NCBI RefSeq assembly: GCF_018812025.1
Contig: NC_063044.1
Location: 45,668,077-45,732,076 of the forward strand
DNA length: 64,000 bases
Direction of reading: 5' to 3'
From: Megalobrama amblycephala
Taxonomy: Eukaryota; Chordata; Actinopteri; Cypriniformes; Xenocyprididae
In this document: positions 37,543 through 49,724 of the stretch, piece after piece
Layout: each line of letters opens with the position of its first letter
Position numbering within the stretch: the stretch's first letter is position 1
Notes under the pieces: model-generated
Database searches by the model: none
The model's input: the letters and a program-made list of their open reading frames with translations, nothing else
What the model was told of the DNA's origin: nothing
Position numbers and translations under genes: made by a program

Positions 37543-40500
37543 TGTTTTTTTTTTTTTTTTGTTTCTCGTTATGAATATAGCAAAGGTAAATTCTAAATTG
37601 GTGCTAAATTATACAATAAAAAAACATGATTGCACAGTAACTTCATACCATTTCTTTACAGTTTGTTGCATTTTGTCTTTAGCTAGCATTTCAGCTTCTT
37701 AAAGTGAGTAGTTCCATTAACTTCACAGGTTCATTCGTCTCATTTGCTGAAATAGTTTTTGCACTTGGCTTTAAATTTGTTGGATTTGTTATAGAGCCAC
37801 TTTATTATTAATCAGTTACCATCAAGGCAACTCAGTTCATGCATCTCAGGAGTATCATGAGGAACATTTTTAGAATTGGCCATCTTTATCCGTCCTGGCC
37901 TCACCCTATCTTTTCTTATCTCGTATTCCTCCAGATGCTGGCAAGTCAACTATTGGAGGACAAATCATGTGAGTTGATAATTTTGACACTGTTTTAGCAG
38001 ATATTGTTGGGTTTTCCATCCCCCTGTTTCTGATAGCCTTGCCTTGCTTGTCCTCCACAGGTATTTAACGGGAATGGTGGACAAACGAACTCTGGAGAAG
38101 TATGAAAAAGAAGCCAAGGAGAAGAACAGGGAAACTTGGTAATTAGCTTAGTTGAGTTAATTTACTAGAACATCTGGAGGGTAGTCAAAAAAGATTCCCT
38201 CCAAACATAGCTGAAACTTGTAAGACTTGAGTACTTTTTGTGCCTAGAGGTAGACTGATTTACATAGTAAATGTTTTTTCTCAGGTACCTCTCCTGGGCC
38301 CTTGACACAAACCAGGAGGAAAGAGACAAAGGAAAGACTGTGGAAGTCGGACGTGCTTACTTCGAGACAGAGAAAAAGCACTTTACCATTCTGGATGCAC
38401 CAGGCCACAAAAGCTTTGTGCCCAACATGATTGGTGGAGCTTCACAGGCCGATTTGGCAGTGCTGGTGAGTCATAATGTTGAATAGGCACTGAAGGACTG
38501 CCATGAGAAATATCCACTCATGCTGCCTGCAATTAAGAAAATCCACATGGAAAAACCCTCTCCACTGCTGAGCTGTGAGCAGATCGGATGTGGTTACAGT
38601 AGAGGGCGCTGTTTGAATACAGATGTCAGACTCAAAAGGCGTTGACTGTCACTCAGAGAACAGAAACTGCTGTCTGTTTGTTTTTCCATTCACTTCAGTC
38701 CCTGTAGTAATTGTCATTATTTCTCTCTGAAGGTAATCTCTGCAAGGAAAGGAGAGTTTGAAACAGGCTTTGAAAAAGGAGGCCAGACGCGAGAGCATGC
38801 CATGTTGGCCAAAACTGCTGGAGTAAAGCATTTGATTGTACTTGTAAACAAAATGGATGATCCAACAGTCAACTGGAGTCTGGAGAGGTCAGTGAAAGGA
38901 CATTTATATTCAGAGGCTTTTGTTTTGTGTATATTACTTTGTTTTATTTCTTTCTAAGAACAAATGCTATTGAGTGTTCATTAAATTTATTCATTGTTTG
39001 CATGTAGGTACGAAGAATGTAAGGAGAAGCTGCTTCCGTTTCTGAAGAAAGTTGGATTCAACCCCAGGAAAGATATTCATTTTATGCCATGTTCGGGACT
39101 TACTGGGGCCAACCTAAAGGAGCCGGCGGAGTATTGCCCTTGGTATACGTGAGTGTGCTGAGCTTGCTATTTAGGGATGGTCAATATGTACAAAAAAAAT
39201 TCACGATTAATTTTTTCTATGCCAGTTGATATCGATAATTATCACGAAAAATGTCAAATATTTATTTCATTCAAGTTTAAAGGCAGATTTTTGCTCCAGT
39301 TGTAGAAACCAGACCGTTAATTGTGGTTTTAAACTGCTCTTTGTCAGAACATGACAAACACTTGCCAAAGAGGTGAACTAATTTAAGGTAGAGCATTCAA
39401 AACAATTTGGTGGCACGTATCTTCGGCACAGTTTGCAGTGCAGCTGTAATATTAATATTACATGTTTTGTCACTTTAAATGCACATTTGAAAGTAGCTTG
39501 ATTTAATAGCAGTAGCTTGAGTTGGAATGATTTATGTTCATTAACAAAAACAGTCAAATCTATAAAAATTGTAACAACCTCTTGGGGTAAAATTTAAATA
39601 TTCTGACTTTTTCAATTAGGTCTCTACTTTTATTAAAATTAACCATTGGTCATCCATAGTATCATACATTTAGATCATGATAACCACAGGTAAAACCACG
39701 CATATAGCACCTCACTACCATAGTAAAATGTAACTATATGGTTTCAATGGAATTTGTATGAAAACAGTAGCCTTAATAAATTTAGTATAAATACAAATGC
39801 ACAAATGCTGTAGCTTAATAACAAAAAATAATGTATTTATAGTCAATTACTCCTTTAATAAGTCGAAATTAATATAATAAAATATATCCCACGTTTCTGC
39901 CATAATACCATGGTGTTACTACAGTAAATACATGTTAAATGATGGTGATTTGTAGATTGAAAAGCCTAACTGGATCGTTCATGGCACAGTGTTTCTTGTT
40001 TTTGTCGGTGCTGTTGAGAATGTCAGCGCTGTTCCTTCTGGTTTATACAAGTTTAAACCACAGACAAGGGTTGGGAACCGAGAACCGGTCCTTATACAGA
40101 ACTGGTAGTGTTTTTTGAAAAGTACCGGAACTGTGCAAAGTTGTAAGGTGGGTGAAGTGCGAGGAGCGTATTCTTTAAAAGAGATGTCTCACCTCATGAA
40201 TATTATAGCAATATAATATTCATTTATTGCTATAATATTCAATATTATAGCAATAAATGCACTGAAAAGCCCTCGTGCTACTCATTTATATCAGATATCA
40301 ATGCAGAGAGAGAGGTGCACAAAGCTGCATGATTTATCTTTAAAAGATCGATTTCATCATGACAGCGATACGCCGTGTATATTAAACCTTTGACAAAAAT
40401 ATCGCAACATTCAAATATGCATTTGTGCTGCTGATCTAGAGAGAGCAGTTGTCATTTTTTTTATTTTAGATATAAACAGCTTCACAAACAATCTTTTCAA

Positions 40501-43500
40501 ACACACTCATTTGTTAACATTAGTTAATGTATTAACTAATATGAACTAACCTTGAGCAATATATTTGTTACTGTACTTATGAATCTTTGTTAACGTTAGT
40601 TAATAAAAATCCAGCTGTTCATAGTTTGTTCATGTTACTCACAGTGCATTTACTAATGTTAACAAATGCAACTCTTGATTTTAATAATGTATTAGTAAAA
40701 GTTGAAATTAACATTAACAAAGATTAATGCTGTAGAAATGCAGTTAATTACTAATTAATACATGTAAATAATTAATAATTAATTGCGTGATTGAGACCGA
40801 TCAGCAAGTAAATGCATCTGCTATAGTAACTTTTAGTAGTAATTTGCACTAGTATTGTTTGAGCTGAGCAAATAAATGGTCCGTGTGCCGCGGTTCAAAT
40901 GAGTAGTGCTGTTTCGTTCCATTTTGTAGCGCACAAAAATTATATTGAACATTTATTGAACTTTTATTATAGTTTTATCAAGAAATTATATTGTGATAAT
41001 TATCGTTATCATTTTATCACCCAGCCCTATTGGTAATCATTATTTTTTTGTTTGAAAGTTTTGACCAAGATCATTTAAAAATTTGAAATATAGTATAAAA
41101 TACATAAAATCAGTGGTTCTTAACCTTTTTGACTCCAAAGGCACCTTTTTGTCCAAGGCAATATTTGAACGCCATCCTGTCTAAGCTGATAATTACTTTT
41201 GAGTACCTCTGATTCTTCTGTAATAAAAATGAATAAACTTAAAGTTATGTTTTATTTTATTTAATGTTGTACTACAGTTTTAATTACTACTTACATTTAG
41301 TTCTATTAACTAAAGTCTTAAAGACTTATCTGGGCCTCCCTGGAAGTTTGTTGACACCTCCTGATTGTCCTTGGTTAAAACAAGTGCATGAATATTGTCT
41401 CAACTATTTTTGTGAATTTGTTTTTCGTGTACTTTGGACAGAGGGTTACCATTCATTCCACATCTGGACAGTTTGCCAAACTTCAACAGATCAAGTGATG
41501 GACCAGTCAGGTTACCCATTGTAGACAAATATAAGGCAAGTAAAGTGCAGGAACATGTTCTTATTCTGAATGGTGTTTTTGACAACAAAATATAAACTTT
41601 TTTTTTATTATTCATTTATGAATTATTTTGCACTGTATTGCTTTTGTTTTAAAAAAAGATGCTTATGGTGTGTTTTTGCAGGACATGGGCACTGTTATAT
41701 TGGGGAAATTGGAGTCGGGATCAATCAGTAAAGCTCAGCAACTTGTGATGATGCCCAACAGGGTAAGATTATTGTAATATAACACTTTAAAACGTCAGGT
41801 TTTATGGCAGGAATTGGCTGAATGACACATCCATGCCTGCCTCAACTGTTTGCAGCACACTGTGGAGGTGCTGAGTTTGCTTTCTGATGACGTCGAAACC
41901 GATGATGCCGGACCGGGAGAGAACTTGAAGTTACGGCTCAAAGGCATTGAAGAGGAGGAGATCCTGCCGGGCTTCATCCTCTGCAATGCTGAGAATCTTT
42001 GCCACACTGGGCGCACCTTTGATGCCCAGGTCGGTGAAAACTCATTAGACTCACTGTGATAAAAGGAATGATCCATCTTCAAAACAAATTCAGTTCTATC
42101 TGATTACTCCGTTTTCTGTGTTTTCCTTTGGAATTCCACATATTAATTGTGCTTTTGTCTCTGCCATTTTCAGATAGTCATCATTGAACACAAGTCAATC
42201 ATCTGCCCAGGTTACAACGCAGTTCTTCATATCCACACCTGCATTGAAGAAGTGCAAATTACGGTAATGGTTAAAGATGTTATTACACTTTTTTTTTTTT
42301 TTTTTTTTTTTTCCCCCAGGTCTTACATTGATTTGTATGATTAATTTAACATTTGTGCGGAAATTCTCTTGTTGTAAATCTGTGCTTGTAAGCCTGCTGA
42401 CTTTAGCTTGGGTGAGTGCTCTCATTTACAGCTAGTTCTTTATCAGTGTGGTTTAAATGTGCCTCTGGCCCCTTTACAGGCCTTAATCTGTCTGGTAGAC
42501 AAAAAGACGGGGGACAAGAGCAAAACACGACCCCGCTTTGTCAAACAGGACCAGGTGTGCATTGCTCGTCTGAGAACAGCTGGGACCATCTGCCTTGAGA
42601 CCTTCAAAGATTTCCCTCAGATGGGACGCTTCACCTTACGAGATGAAGGTGAGTGGACATTTTTGCCAAATGTTACTTCAACCTGGATTTGTAGTAGTGC
42701 TGGGCGGTATGACCAAAAATTTATATCACAGTATTTTTCAAAATTATATCGGTTTCACGGTATATGGCCTATGCATATCCAGGCGTTAACCACATTTTCT
42801 ACTAACTGAGAGAGGAAATACTGCAGTAGATTGACTAGACTGCCCCGTTTTACTGTCATGAGTGAATATTGTAGAAAAATTCCACACTAGAGTTAATACA
42901 GGTTTACAAAGCCCCACAAAATGATGCTGTGGGGAGACAACAACCAATAAAACACAGACCTGCAACACACTCATTACAGACACATGAATATTAAAATATG
43001 ACCATGGAGATAGAGAAAAAAAAGAATTGAGGGCATCTTAAGCATTTTAAAAATCTAACCCTATATAACAACAAACTGCCAGGGAGAAACTCGGAAGAAC
43101 ATTTAAACTGTCTAAGGACATTTTCAGTACATTTAAGAGCACTACAGTCTCTGAACAAATGACACACGTAAGTTTAACACAGAAAGAATTAGGCAGTAAA
43201 ATTTTGGCCCAGTCTATTTATTATCTTGCATCGTCTTCTGTGAAAGTTGTTAATCTCGGCGCTCCACGCAGAAACCGCTCTCTCTCGCGCACCGCGTGTA
43301 GTTTGAATTCTCTGCTATAATCGAGGGCTGAATCCGAAATCGCCCCCTATAACCTCAAATAGGGCATTATTTGAGGCCATTTCTAGTGGTGTCCGAAACC
43401 ATGGTGGACGTTATTGAGTGCACTCATTCTATCCCACATTGCACCGCAATAACGAGTGTACAGCCGATGTAGCCTACACACAACGGCTGTCCGAATTCAC

Positions 43501-43907
43501 TCACTCGTTTTCATTCACTCTTTCAAGTGAACAATACAATTGGATAACGTAGGGAATAGTGAATGAGGCTTTAGGGGGTGATTTTCAGACTTAAGGACCA
43601 TAGGCTGTGATGCGATCTCAGCTGTGCTCTCACTACAGTGAAACGGGACGCTCTCAAACAGTGACGCTGCGCCGCGTTCTGAACGTTGGTTAAGCGGCAC
43701 ATACCGGTATTGCGGTATCATCAAAATTCATATCATAACAAAAATAAATACCGTTATTCGGTATGAACCGGTATACCGCCCAGCACTAATTTGTAGTTTT
43801 ATATCTGTTCTGTGAATATGAGTTTCATGAATATGTACTTTCCTTGTTTTTCAGGGAAAACCATTGCCATTGGAAAAGTGTTGAAACTTGTTGCCGAGAA
43901 GGACTGA
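33679..43907 (+). CDS. gspt1: Eukaryotic peptide chain release factor GTP-binding subunit eRF3a
   Basis: eRF3a is the GTPase partner of eRF1 that drives translation termination; it also contacts poly(A)-binding protein. The 14 exons are 33679-33874, 35167-35208, 37027-37272, 37935-37968, 38061-38138, 38285-38465, 38733-38887, 39008-39148, 41442-41535, 41682-41762, 41856-42029, 42174-42263, 42480-42648 and 43855-43907. They join to 577 residues. The N-terminal region holds the overlapping PAM2 motifs ([19 protein letters not shown], about residues 32-50) and an acidic stretch. The EF-Tu-like GTPase domain shows GHVDAGKST, DAPGH, NKMD and SGL motifs. Two beta-barrel domains end at [17 protein letters not shown]. 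Human GSPT1 is 637 residues because of a glycine-rich N-terminus missing here. The intron after 41535 has a GC donor. The start is the only plausible ATG before the PAM2 region. gspt1 rather than gspt2 is inferred from the intron-rich structure and synteny. Confidence 0.97.
35537..35843. mobile_element. MITE with 38-bp perfect ends and 9-bp target duplication
   Basis: The element proper is 35546-35834 (289 bp), with perfect inverted ends starting ACTTCGGTAAAGTTGG. It is flanked on both sides by CAGTTCTAC (35537-35545 and 35835-35843). A 9-bp duplication suggests a Mutator-like source. It lies in gspt1 intron 2. Confidence 0.88.
37482..37535. repeat. (TA)n microsatellite in a gspt1 intron
   Basis: About 26 TA units are followed by a T-run at 37545-37560. 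Confidence 0.95.
39149..41441. other. Long gspt1 intron without exons
   Basis: This 2.3-kb intron has no exon-like sequence. About 40490-40750 is a repeat with TTAACATTAGTTAATG-type motifs recurring in both orientations, probably a MITE. An AATATTATAGCAATA direct and inverted duplication sits near 40200-40255. Confidence 0.45.
42687..43796. mobile_element. hAT-like non-autonomous element with 8-bp target duplication
   Basis: The element proper is 42695-43788. It begins TAGTGCTGGGCGGTAT and ends ATACCGCCCAGCACTA, and is flanked by ATTTGTAG on both sides (42687-42694 and 43789-43796). An 8-bp duplication is the hAT hallmark. It fills most of the last gspt1 intron and carries no transposase frame. 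Confidence 0.88.
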
Positions 43908-44180
43908 AAAGAAAGATTGGGGGTTCTGAAACGACTGACCGAGGCGGAGGTAGATGCTGCTTCAGCCGCAGCACACTTCATAGCCCTCCTGTTCTTTCTC
44001 CCCTCCGCCTCCTGAAGACCAGCTTAAAAAAACTTCTCTTAAAGAAATCTGTTTTTAAGCAAATGAAAATGAAATCAAGTCCACATGTGTCAGCTTTCTC
44101 ATATTGAGAGCTCAGCGATGCCATTGTTTTAGGTTCTCCCCCATGACCTGTTCCTCATCAATCTGCACACATTAAATGGC

Positions 44181-44217
<37 letters not shown>

Positions 44218-45282
44218 TATATATAATTTCTTTTTGCTTCCATCAGAGAAATATAATGGCAGCATATACAGAAAACGTATGTGGACCAAGATTTGCTTGT
44301 TAACATAAAATGATTTATGAGCAGTAAAGTTTGAATGATTAACCAATTGAAACCAAAATGTTAATATCTTGGTTGTACATGTCTCCCATTGCTTATTCCC
44401 ATTTTGGTTTCTGTTCACAACGTTCTTGCAAAGTGCATGAACGTGTTCACGTTATTAAAGCATCTTCTATGACAATAAAATATAAAATTGGGGAAAAAAT
44501 TGAATCGTTGAATTTTTTTTTTTCCTCTTCCTTCATAAGATGTTTTGTTCTATATGCCTGAATTCTTTAAAAAGAAAAGTGTGATAGAAATATATTTGAC
44601 CTATATATCTGCCTTATTAATTCAGAATAAGGATGTTTTGGTGAAATTTTTTTGTCTTTTGATCCGTGTTAACTTTTTTTATTTTATTTATTTATTTATT
44701 TTTAATGTTGATTTGGCTTCCATCTTTTTCTGCAAAAATGTAATTTAGTCAAAAGCAGAAATCCTAAGCACTATGCAATACTAAATCCTATATCACTTAA
44801 TACCTTGTGTGTGCAAGCAATGATATTGTCAGTGTTTGTATAAATCCCATGTCTTGTAAAACATGGGCTTGTTTATCAACTATGTTAAGTTGGTAAACTC
44901 TTTGAAGTGGATGCAATTTTTTTTTGTGGGTTTTATATATATTTGGGCGCAACTGTTCTGAGACCCAAATAGGGCAGTGTAATGCTTTAGTCCAGATGTT
45001 CATACTGACGCACCCACAGGGAGTGGCTTTCCCTCCACTGTATTTTTGTGGATAAATACAGGCAGACAGAAGTGCAACGAGAGCTTCTGTATAACCATTG
45101 GCGTTCTTTGAGCTTTCGGAGTAAGTGTACTTCCTTTTTTTTATTTTGATTACAGTATTAGTTACATGACAAGTTTTTGAAATGACAAATTAGTATGAAA
45201 GCAATATTTAGTTATTTTATGTGTGTTTTGCATGCTCTAAGGCTGAGGTCATATCGATGGTCTTGTATTTCTGTAGATCAAG
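43908..45282. other. gspt1 3'UTR and upstream region of the PIRT-like gene
   Basis: The gspt1 3'UTR includes a run of about 30 T at 44186-44215 and a poly(A) signal at 44474. Beyond it lies T-rich sequence with no gene. A TATA-like GATAAATACA near 45051 precedes the predicted 5'UTR exon of the next gene, which ends at the donor after 45120. Confidence 0.55.
44474..44479 (+). other. Polyadenylation signal of gspt1
   Basis: AATAAA lies about 570 bases after the gspt1 stop. An earlier ATTAAA near 44170 is an alternative. Confidence 0.6.
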
Positions 45283-45657
45283 ATGCACTCCAACATATCT
45301 TCGGTCCGGACCGAGACTGATGAAGCTGGTCCGTACCCTGGAAAGACTTTCCACAAAGGAGTGAAATGTGGATGGAGTCACTTTCAAAAGCCAGCCCTGG
45401 CCATCTTCATTGGGAGTCTTCTCTTTGGCACAGGCACTGCACTGTCCTTGTTGTACTTCACCCAGGTGGGCAATGTGCCCTATTTAGTAGGACCTATATT
45501 CTTGTCTGTGGGGCTGATGTTTCTGGTCACTGGACTTGTCTGGGTGCCGGTCATCAAGCAGAAGATGGTCTATACGGCCATGACCCAAATGAGCCATGGC
45601 AGACCTCTGCTACCTGAGCAAGGAGTTCATGCACAGTCCTGTGTTACCATTTCGTAG
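45283..45657 (+). CDS. Small two-helix membrane protein, PIRT-like
   Basis: A 124-residue protein is encoded by one coding exon. The probable 5'UTR exon ends at 45120 and the acceptor precedes 45277. There are two hydrophobic segments, about residues 38-60 (LAIFIGSLLFGTGTALSLLY) and 66-92. The second, VGPIFLSVGLMFLVTGLVWVP, followed by the basic turn IKQK, closely resembles the [26 protein letters not shown]-type segment of PIRT, the phosphoinositide-binding regulator of TRP channels. The N-terminus is hydrophilic and the C-terminus ends QSCVTIS. I infer family membership from this segment; the rest is divergent, so it may be a related but distinct family member. A TATA-like box suggests restricted expression. 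ATTAAA at 45854 is a fitting poly(A) signal. Confidence 0.75.
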   Translation: MHSNISSVRTETDEAGPYPGKTFHKGVKCGWSHFQKPALAIFIGSLLFGTGTALSLLYFTQVGNVPYLVGPIFLSVGLMFLVTGLVWVPVIKQKMVYTAMTQMSHGRPLLPEQGVHAQSCVTIS

Positions 45658-45853
45658 AGACTCTGAGCCGTGGCTGTTATTAAGACAATGTTTGTTTTAT
45701 TTATGGGATATCATTTATATCGTGTATCTTTATCCTGTGAAATGAGAAATGGTGTATTTTTTTTGTGTGTGCAATCTATAGATGTTTCTCCTGTTGTAAG
45801 TGCTTTTTTTTTTTTTTTTTTTTATTGTGTTCCTGGTAAATCCCTTCAACTGG

Positions 45854-45859
45854 ATTAAA
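45854..45859 (+). other. Polyadenylation signal of the PIRT-like gene
   Basis: ATTAAA lies about 200 bases after the stop codon. Confidence 0.5.
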
Positions 45860-45944
45860 ATGGCTTCAAATGCTCACTGCTGATGTCATCAGAGGTCAGA
45901 ATTAATTCAGCTCATACTGAAGAGTAGGGCCACACAGAATAATG

Positions 45945-45946
<2 letters not shown>

Positions 45947-45987
<41 letters not shown>
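45947..45987. repeat. (AT)n microsatellite
   Basis: About 20 uninterrupted AT units. Confidence 0.95.
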
Positions 45988-45989
<2 letters not shown>

Positions 45990-46263
45990 TACAAGTATGT
46001 AGGTCAGCTCTAGGAAAAACATTTAGATTAATAATAACATGAAGCACGGATTTTGTCCATCAATTCATTTATTTATTGATTATGATTTAACGCATTCAGT
46101 TATTGAACATGTTGTTTGATTATTGTTATATAAGCACATACTGATTGTCGCAATGTTCAATGTCTCACTTGATTTTAGGAAACAATACTAATAATCAGGG
46201 GTTAAATTGAGATTTGTTGTATGTGGGGTGAGGCTCTGTGGTTTCAAAGGCACATGACTATGA

Positions 46264-46505
46264 CCCGGTTTCACAGACAGGGCTTAGCCTAAGCCAGGAT
46301 TAGTCCTTAGTTCAATTAGTTCAATTAAAATATTGAAGTGTCTTTTATAAACGTACACTAGGAAAAAATCATTACTGGTGTACATCTCGAGACGAAACAA
46401 TGGCAGTGACATATTTTAAGATATGTCAGTACAAGTTGCTTCCAGTTAAAACAGCTCTATGCATTTTAGTCTGAGACTAACTTAAGCCTTACCTGTGAAA
46501 CCGGG
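46264..46505. mobile_element. Short MITE with CCCGGTTTCACAG ends
   Basis: It begins CCCGGTTTCACAGACAGGG and ends CCTTACCTGTGAAACCGGG, imperfect inverted repeats over about 23 bp. It is 242 bp and non-coding. Confidence 0.75.
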
Positions 46506-47571
46506 GGCAAGTAAACTAATAAATCATGTAATATTTTTTGTAAAAATACTGGAATGTAGAAATACTACACAGAACAAACCGTCATATTACTTGACAGCAT
46601 GTCAGGAAAAATACATAAATGGAATATTTCTTGTGCTACATGTGTGTCTATACTGATGTAAGGTTATATGAGAATGTGCTGTCTGTATGTTTCTTTTTTA
46701 ATTCATACAACAACAGTATACAAGTGTCTTTATAAGAAATCTTTAAATGTTTTTTTTGTTTGTTTTTTTTTCCCAAAAGGCAAATAAAATTATATCTTCA
46801 TTTTAAATGGACAGCCATATATTTAATCAAGTCTGGCAATTTAAAAATGTTTTAGCCTTCCACATATTTCTGCACTAATTATATAAAACTATTCTGTCAG
46901 GACACCATAGTTATACAAATAAACTAGATTAAATGCATTTCCATTCAAAGGGAAGGAAACTGTTACGAAAAACGTTAGGCTTAAAAGAACCTGAGGCTCC
47001 CTCTAGTCTAGTGTACAACATCAGTATCAAAACCATCATCTTTAATTTTAAATAGCTGATCATTTATAATTTGCTGTTAGCCTTCAGAGCAAGCATCATA
47101 CACTTATGAAACTGAGCATGTTTGCCTTAATGGAAACCCGCTGCTCCAGTGCACAAAGAATCTTACTGCTAAATGAAAGTTTTTTTCTAACACAATTAAA
47201 TTGAAAATTCAAATGCTTAAAAAATTCAAATAATCAAAGTTTCAAAACAGCTGCTCAAATGATAAATCAAATGCAATTTCATTTTCTCATTCGGGGAAGC
47301 TTAAACTGTATAAAAATCAAATTAAAACTTTGTATTTGATTTTTAATTTTCATTATCAACCCATTATAAACCTGTCCTAATTAAATCTATAATTCAGTGC
47401 TCAAATCATAAATGCTCAAATGCTCAAATTATAAATCAAGAGTGTGTGTGGTTTCCTATATGACCATATTAGACTAATGTGACCCAGTATATTATAAGCG
47501 GTATGGAAAATGGATGTATGAAGGACTATATAATCAGTATTACAAACCATAACCTACAGCATTACTGACAT
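46506..47571. other. Intergenic AT-rich DNA
   Basis: No gene or clear element was recognised. About 47215-47450 is locally repetitive, with CTCAAATGATAAATCAAATG-type short motifs. Confidence 0.4.
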
Positions 47572-49199
47572 TGGAACATTAGAATAACGTTAGGGGAACG
47601 TTAGAATAACGTTAAGGGAATGTTAGAATAACGTTAAGAGAACGTTAGAATAACATTAGGGGAACATTAAAATAATGTTAGAATAACGTTAGGGGAACGT
47701 TAGAATACCATTAAGGGAATGTTAAAATAACGTTAGAATAATGTTATGGGAATGTTAGAATTACGTTATAAGAACATTAGAATAACATTAGGGGAACGTG
47801 AGAATAATGTTAAGGGAACGTTAGAATAACGTTAGGGGAATGTAAGCATTACGTTATAGGAATGTTAAAATAACGTTAGGGGAACGCTAAAATAATGTTA
47901 GGATAACATTAGGGGAACGCTAGTATAACGTTATAGGAATGTTAGTGTCACGACTGTTCCGAGACTCGAATGGTTGAGGATCCAAATGCAAAACATACAA
48001 CAAGGCAGCAACACACAGGGCAGGCAGGGTAATCCAGAAAAAAGGCAGAGATCAAAACCAAGGGCAAGGAAACAAAGGATAAATGCTCAGAATTGCAGTT
48101 GTGACAATAGACAATACTTCGCAGGGAATGGATGAGTGAACCAGGCTTATATAGACAGAAACTATCAATGAAATGAAGAACAGCTGAATGCAATCATGGC
48201 TGATAAGTCCGGGCAAAGGATGATGGGAACTGAAGTCTGGGGTTGAGTGCCCTCTGGTGGCTATCAAGGGCACTCCAGCTGATAATCATGACAGTTAGAA
48301 TAACATTAGGGGAACGTTAGAATTACATTATAGGAACGTTAGAATAACATTAGAATAATGTTAGGGGAACGTTACAATAACATTAAGGGAACGTTAAAAT
48401 AACATAAGAATAATGTTAGTATAACGTTAGGGGAACATTAGAATAATGTTAAGGGAATGTTAGAACAATGTTAGGAGAACGTTAGAATTACATTAGAATT
48501 ACGTTAATATAATGTTAGAATAATGTTGGGAGAACATTAGCATTACGTTATAGGAATGTTAAAATAATGTAAGGGGAAAATCAGAATAATGTTATAATAA
48601 CGTTAGGATAACGTTAGGAGAATGTTAGAATTACATTATAGGAATGTTATAAAAACATTAGGTAAACGTTAGAGTACCGTTAAGGGAACGTTAAAATAAC
48701 ATTAGGGGAACGTTAAAATAACATTAGGGGAGCATTAAAATAACATTAGAATAATGCTATAATAATGTTAGGGGAATGTTATAATAACGTTAGGGGAACG
48801 TTAGAATAACGTTAAAGGAACGTTAAAATAACATTGGGGAACATTAAAATAACGTTAAAGGAATGTTAAAATAATATTGGGGAGCATTAAAATAACATTA
48901 GAATAATGTTATAATAATGTTAGGGGAATGTTATAATAACGTTAGGGGAACGTTAGAATAACGTTAAAGGAACGTTAAAATAACATTGGGGAATGTTAAA
49001 ATAACGTTAAAATAATGTAACAATAATGTTAAGGGAATGTTAAAATAACATTAGGGGAACGTTAAAATAACGTTAGAATAACGTTAGGGGAACGTTAGAA
49101 TAACATTAGGGGAATGTTAGATTAACGTTAGGAGAATGTTAGCATTACATTATAGGAATGTTAAAATAATGTTAGGGGAAAATTAACATAACGTTAGAA
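47572..49199. repeat. Minisatellite of palindromic 11-bp units
   Basis: About 1.3 kb of tandem units is built mainly from GTTAGAATAAC and GTTAGGGGAAC, often alternating as a 22-bp dimer, with variants such as GTTAAGGGAAC and GTTATAGGAAT. Each unit is a GTT-N5-AAC palindrome. The array is split by an insertion at 47946-48293. Confidence 0.95.
47941..48298. mobile_element. TG...CA insertion with 5-bp duplication (solo-LTR-like)
   Basis: The 348-bp insert (47946-48293) begins TGTCACGACTG and ends AATCATGACA, and is bordered by GTTAG on both sides. TG...CA ends and a 5-bp duplication fit a solo LTR, and a TATATA motif lies at about 48149. The host repeat itself is rich in GTTAG, so the duplication is less decisive, and the short inverted end TGTCA/TGACA would also fit a MITE. 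Confidence 0.7.
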
Positions 49200-49652
49200 T
49201 TGTGTTTCCTTCTGGAGCATCAGTGAATGTTTGAACCTTTTTAATAGTTGTGTTTGAGTCCCTCAGTTGTCCTCAGTGTGAAAAGATGAATCTCAAAATC
49301 ATACAGTCACTGCTGGAAAGGGTTCAAAAAGGTGACATTTATGGAGACAACAAACAAGAGACTCATGAACATCCATCACAAAACAAACAAACAGTCGTGG
49401 ATCATCCAGGTAACCACACACAGTATTAAGAATAAGTGGTTCCCAAACTTTTGAACGGGGTTATTTAAATAAATTCAGCTATTTTTTTTTTTTTTTTTGT
49501 CTTGTGGACTTTATGTAAACTTTATGTAAAATATCTTACTCAGGACAGTACTAAATAAAAAATAACATGCATTTTGTTTGATCTCTCTTATTTTGTTAAA
49601 ATTATTCATATTTTCACAGATCCTGCAAGTAGTTCCCATACTTTTTCATGCA

Positions 49653-49665
49653 ACTATATATATAG

Positions 49666-49720
<55 letters not shown>
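49653..49720. repeat. (TA)n microsatellite
   Basis: A TA run of about 68 bp with a short interruption near its start. Confidence 0.93.

Positions 49721-49724
<4 letters not shown>

Noticed and set aside
47572..49199. Regular repeats considered as a CRISPR array
   Set aside because: Units are contiguous 11/22-mers without unique spacers, in a vertebrate genome with no cas genes.
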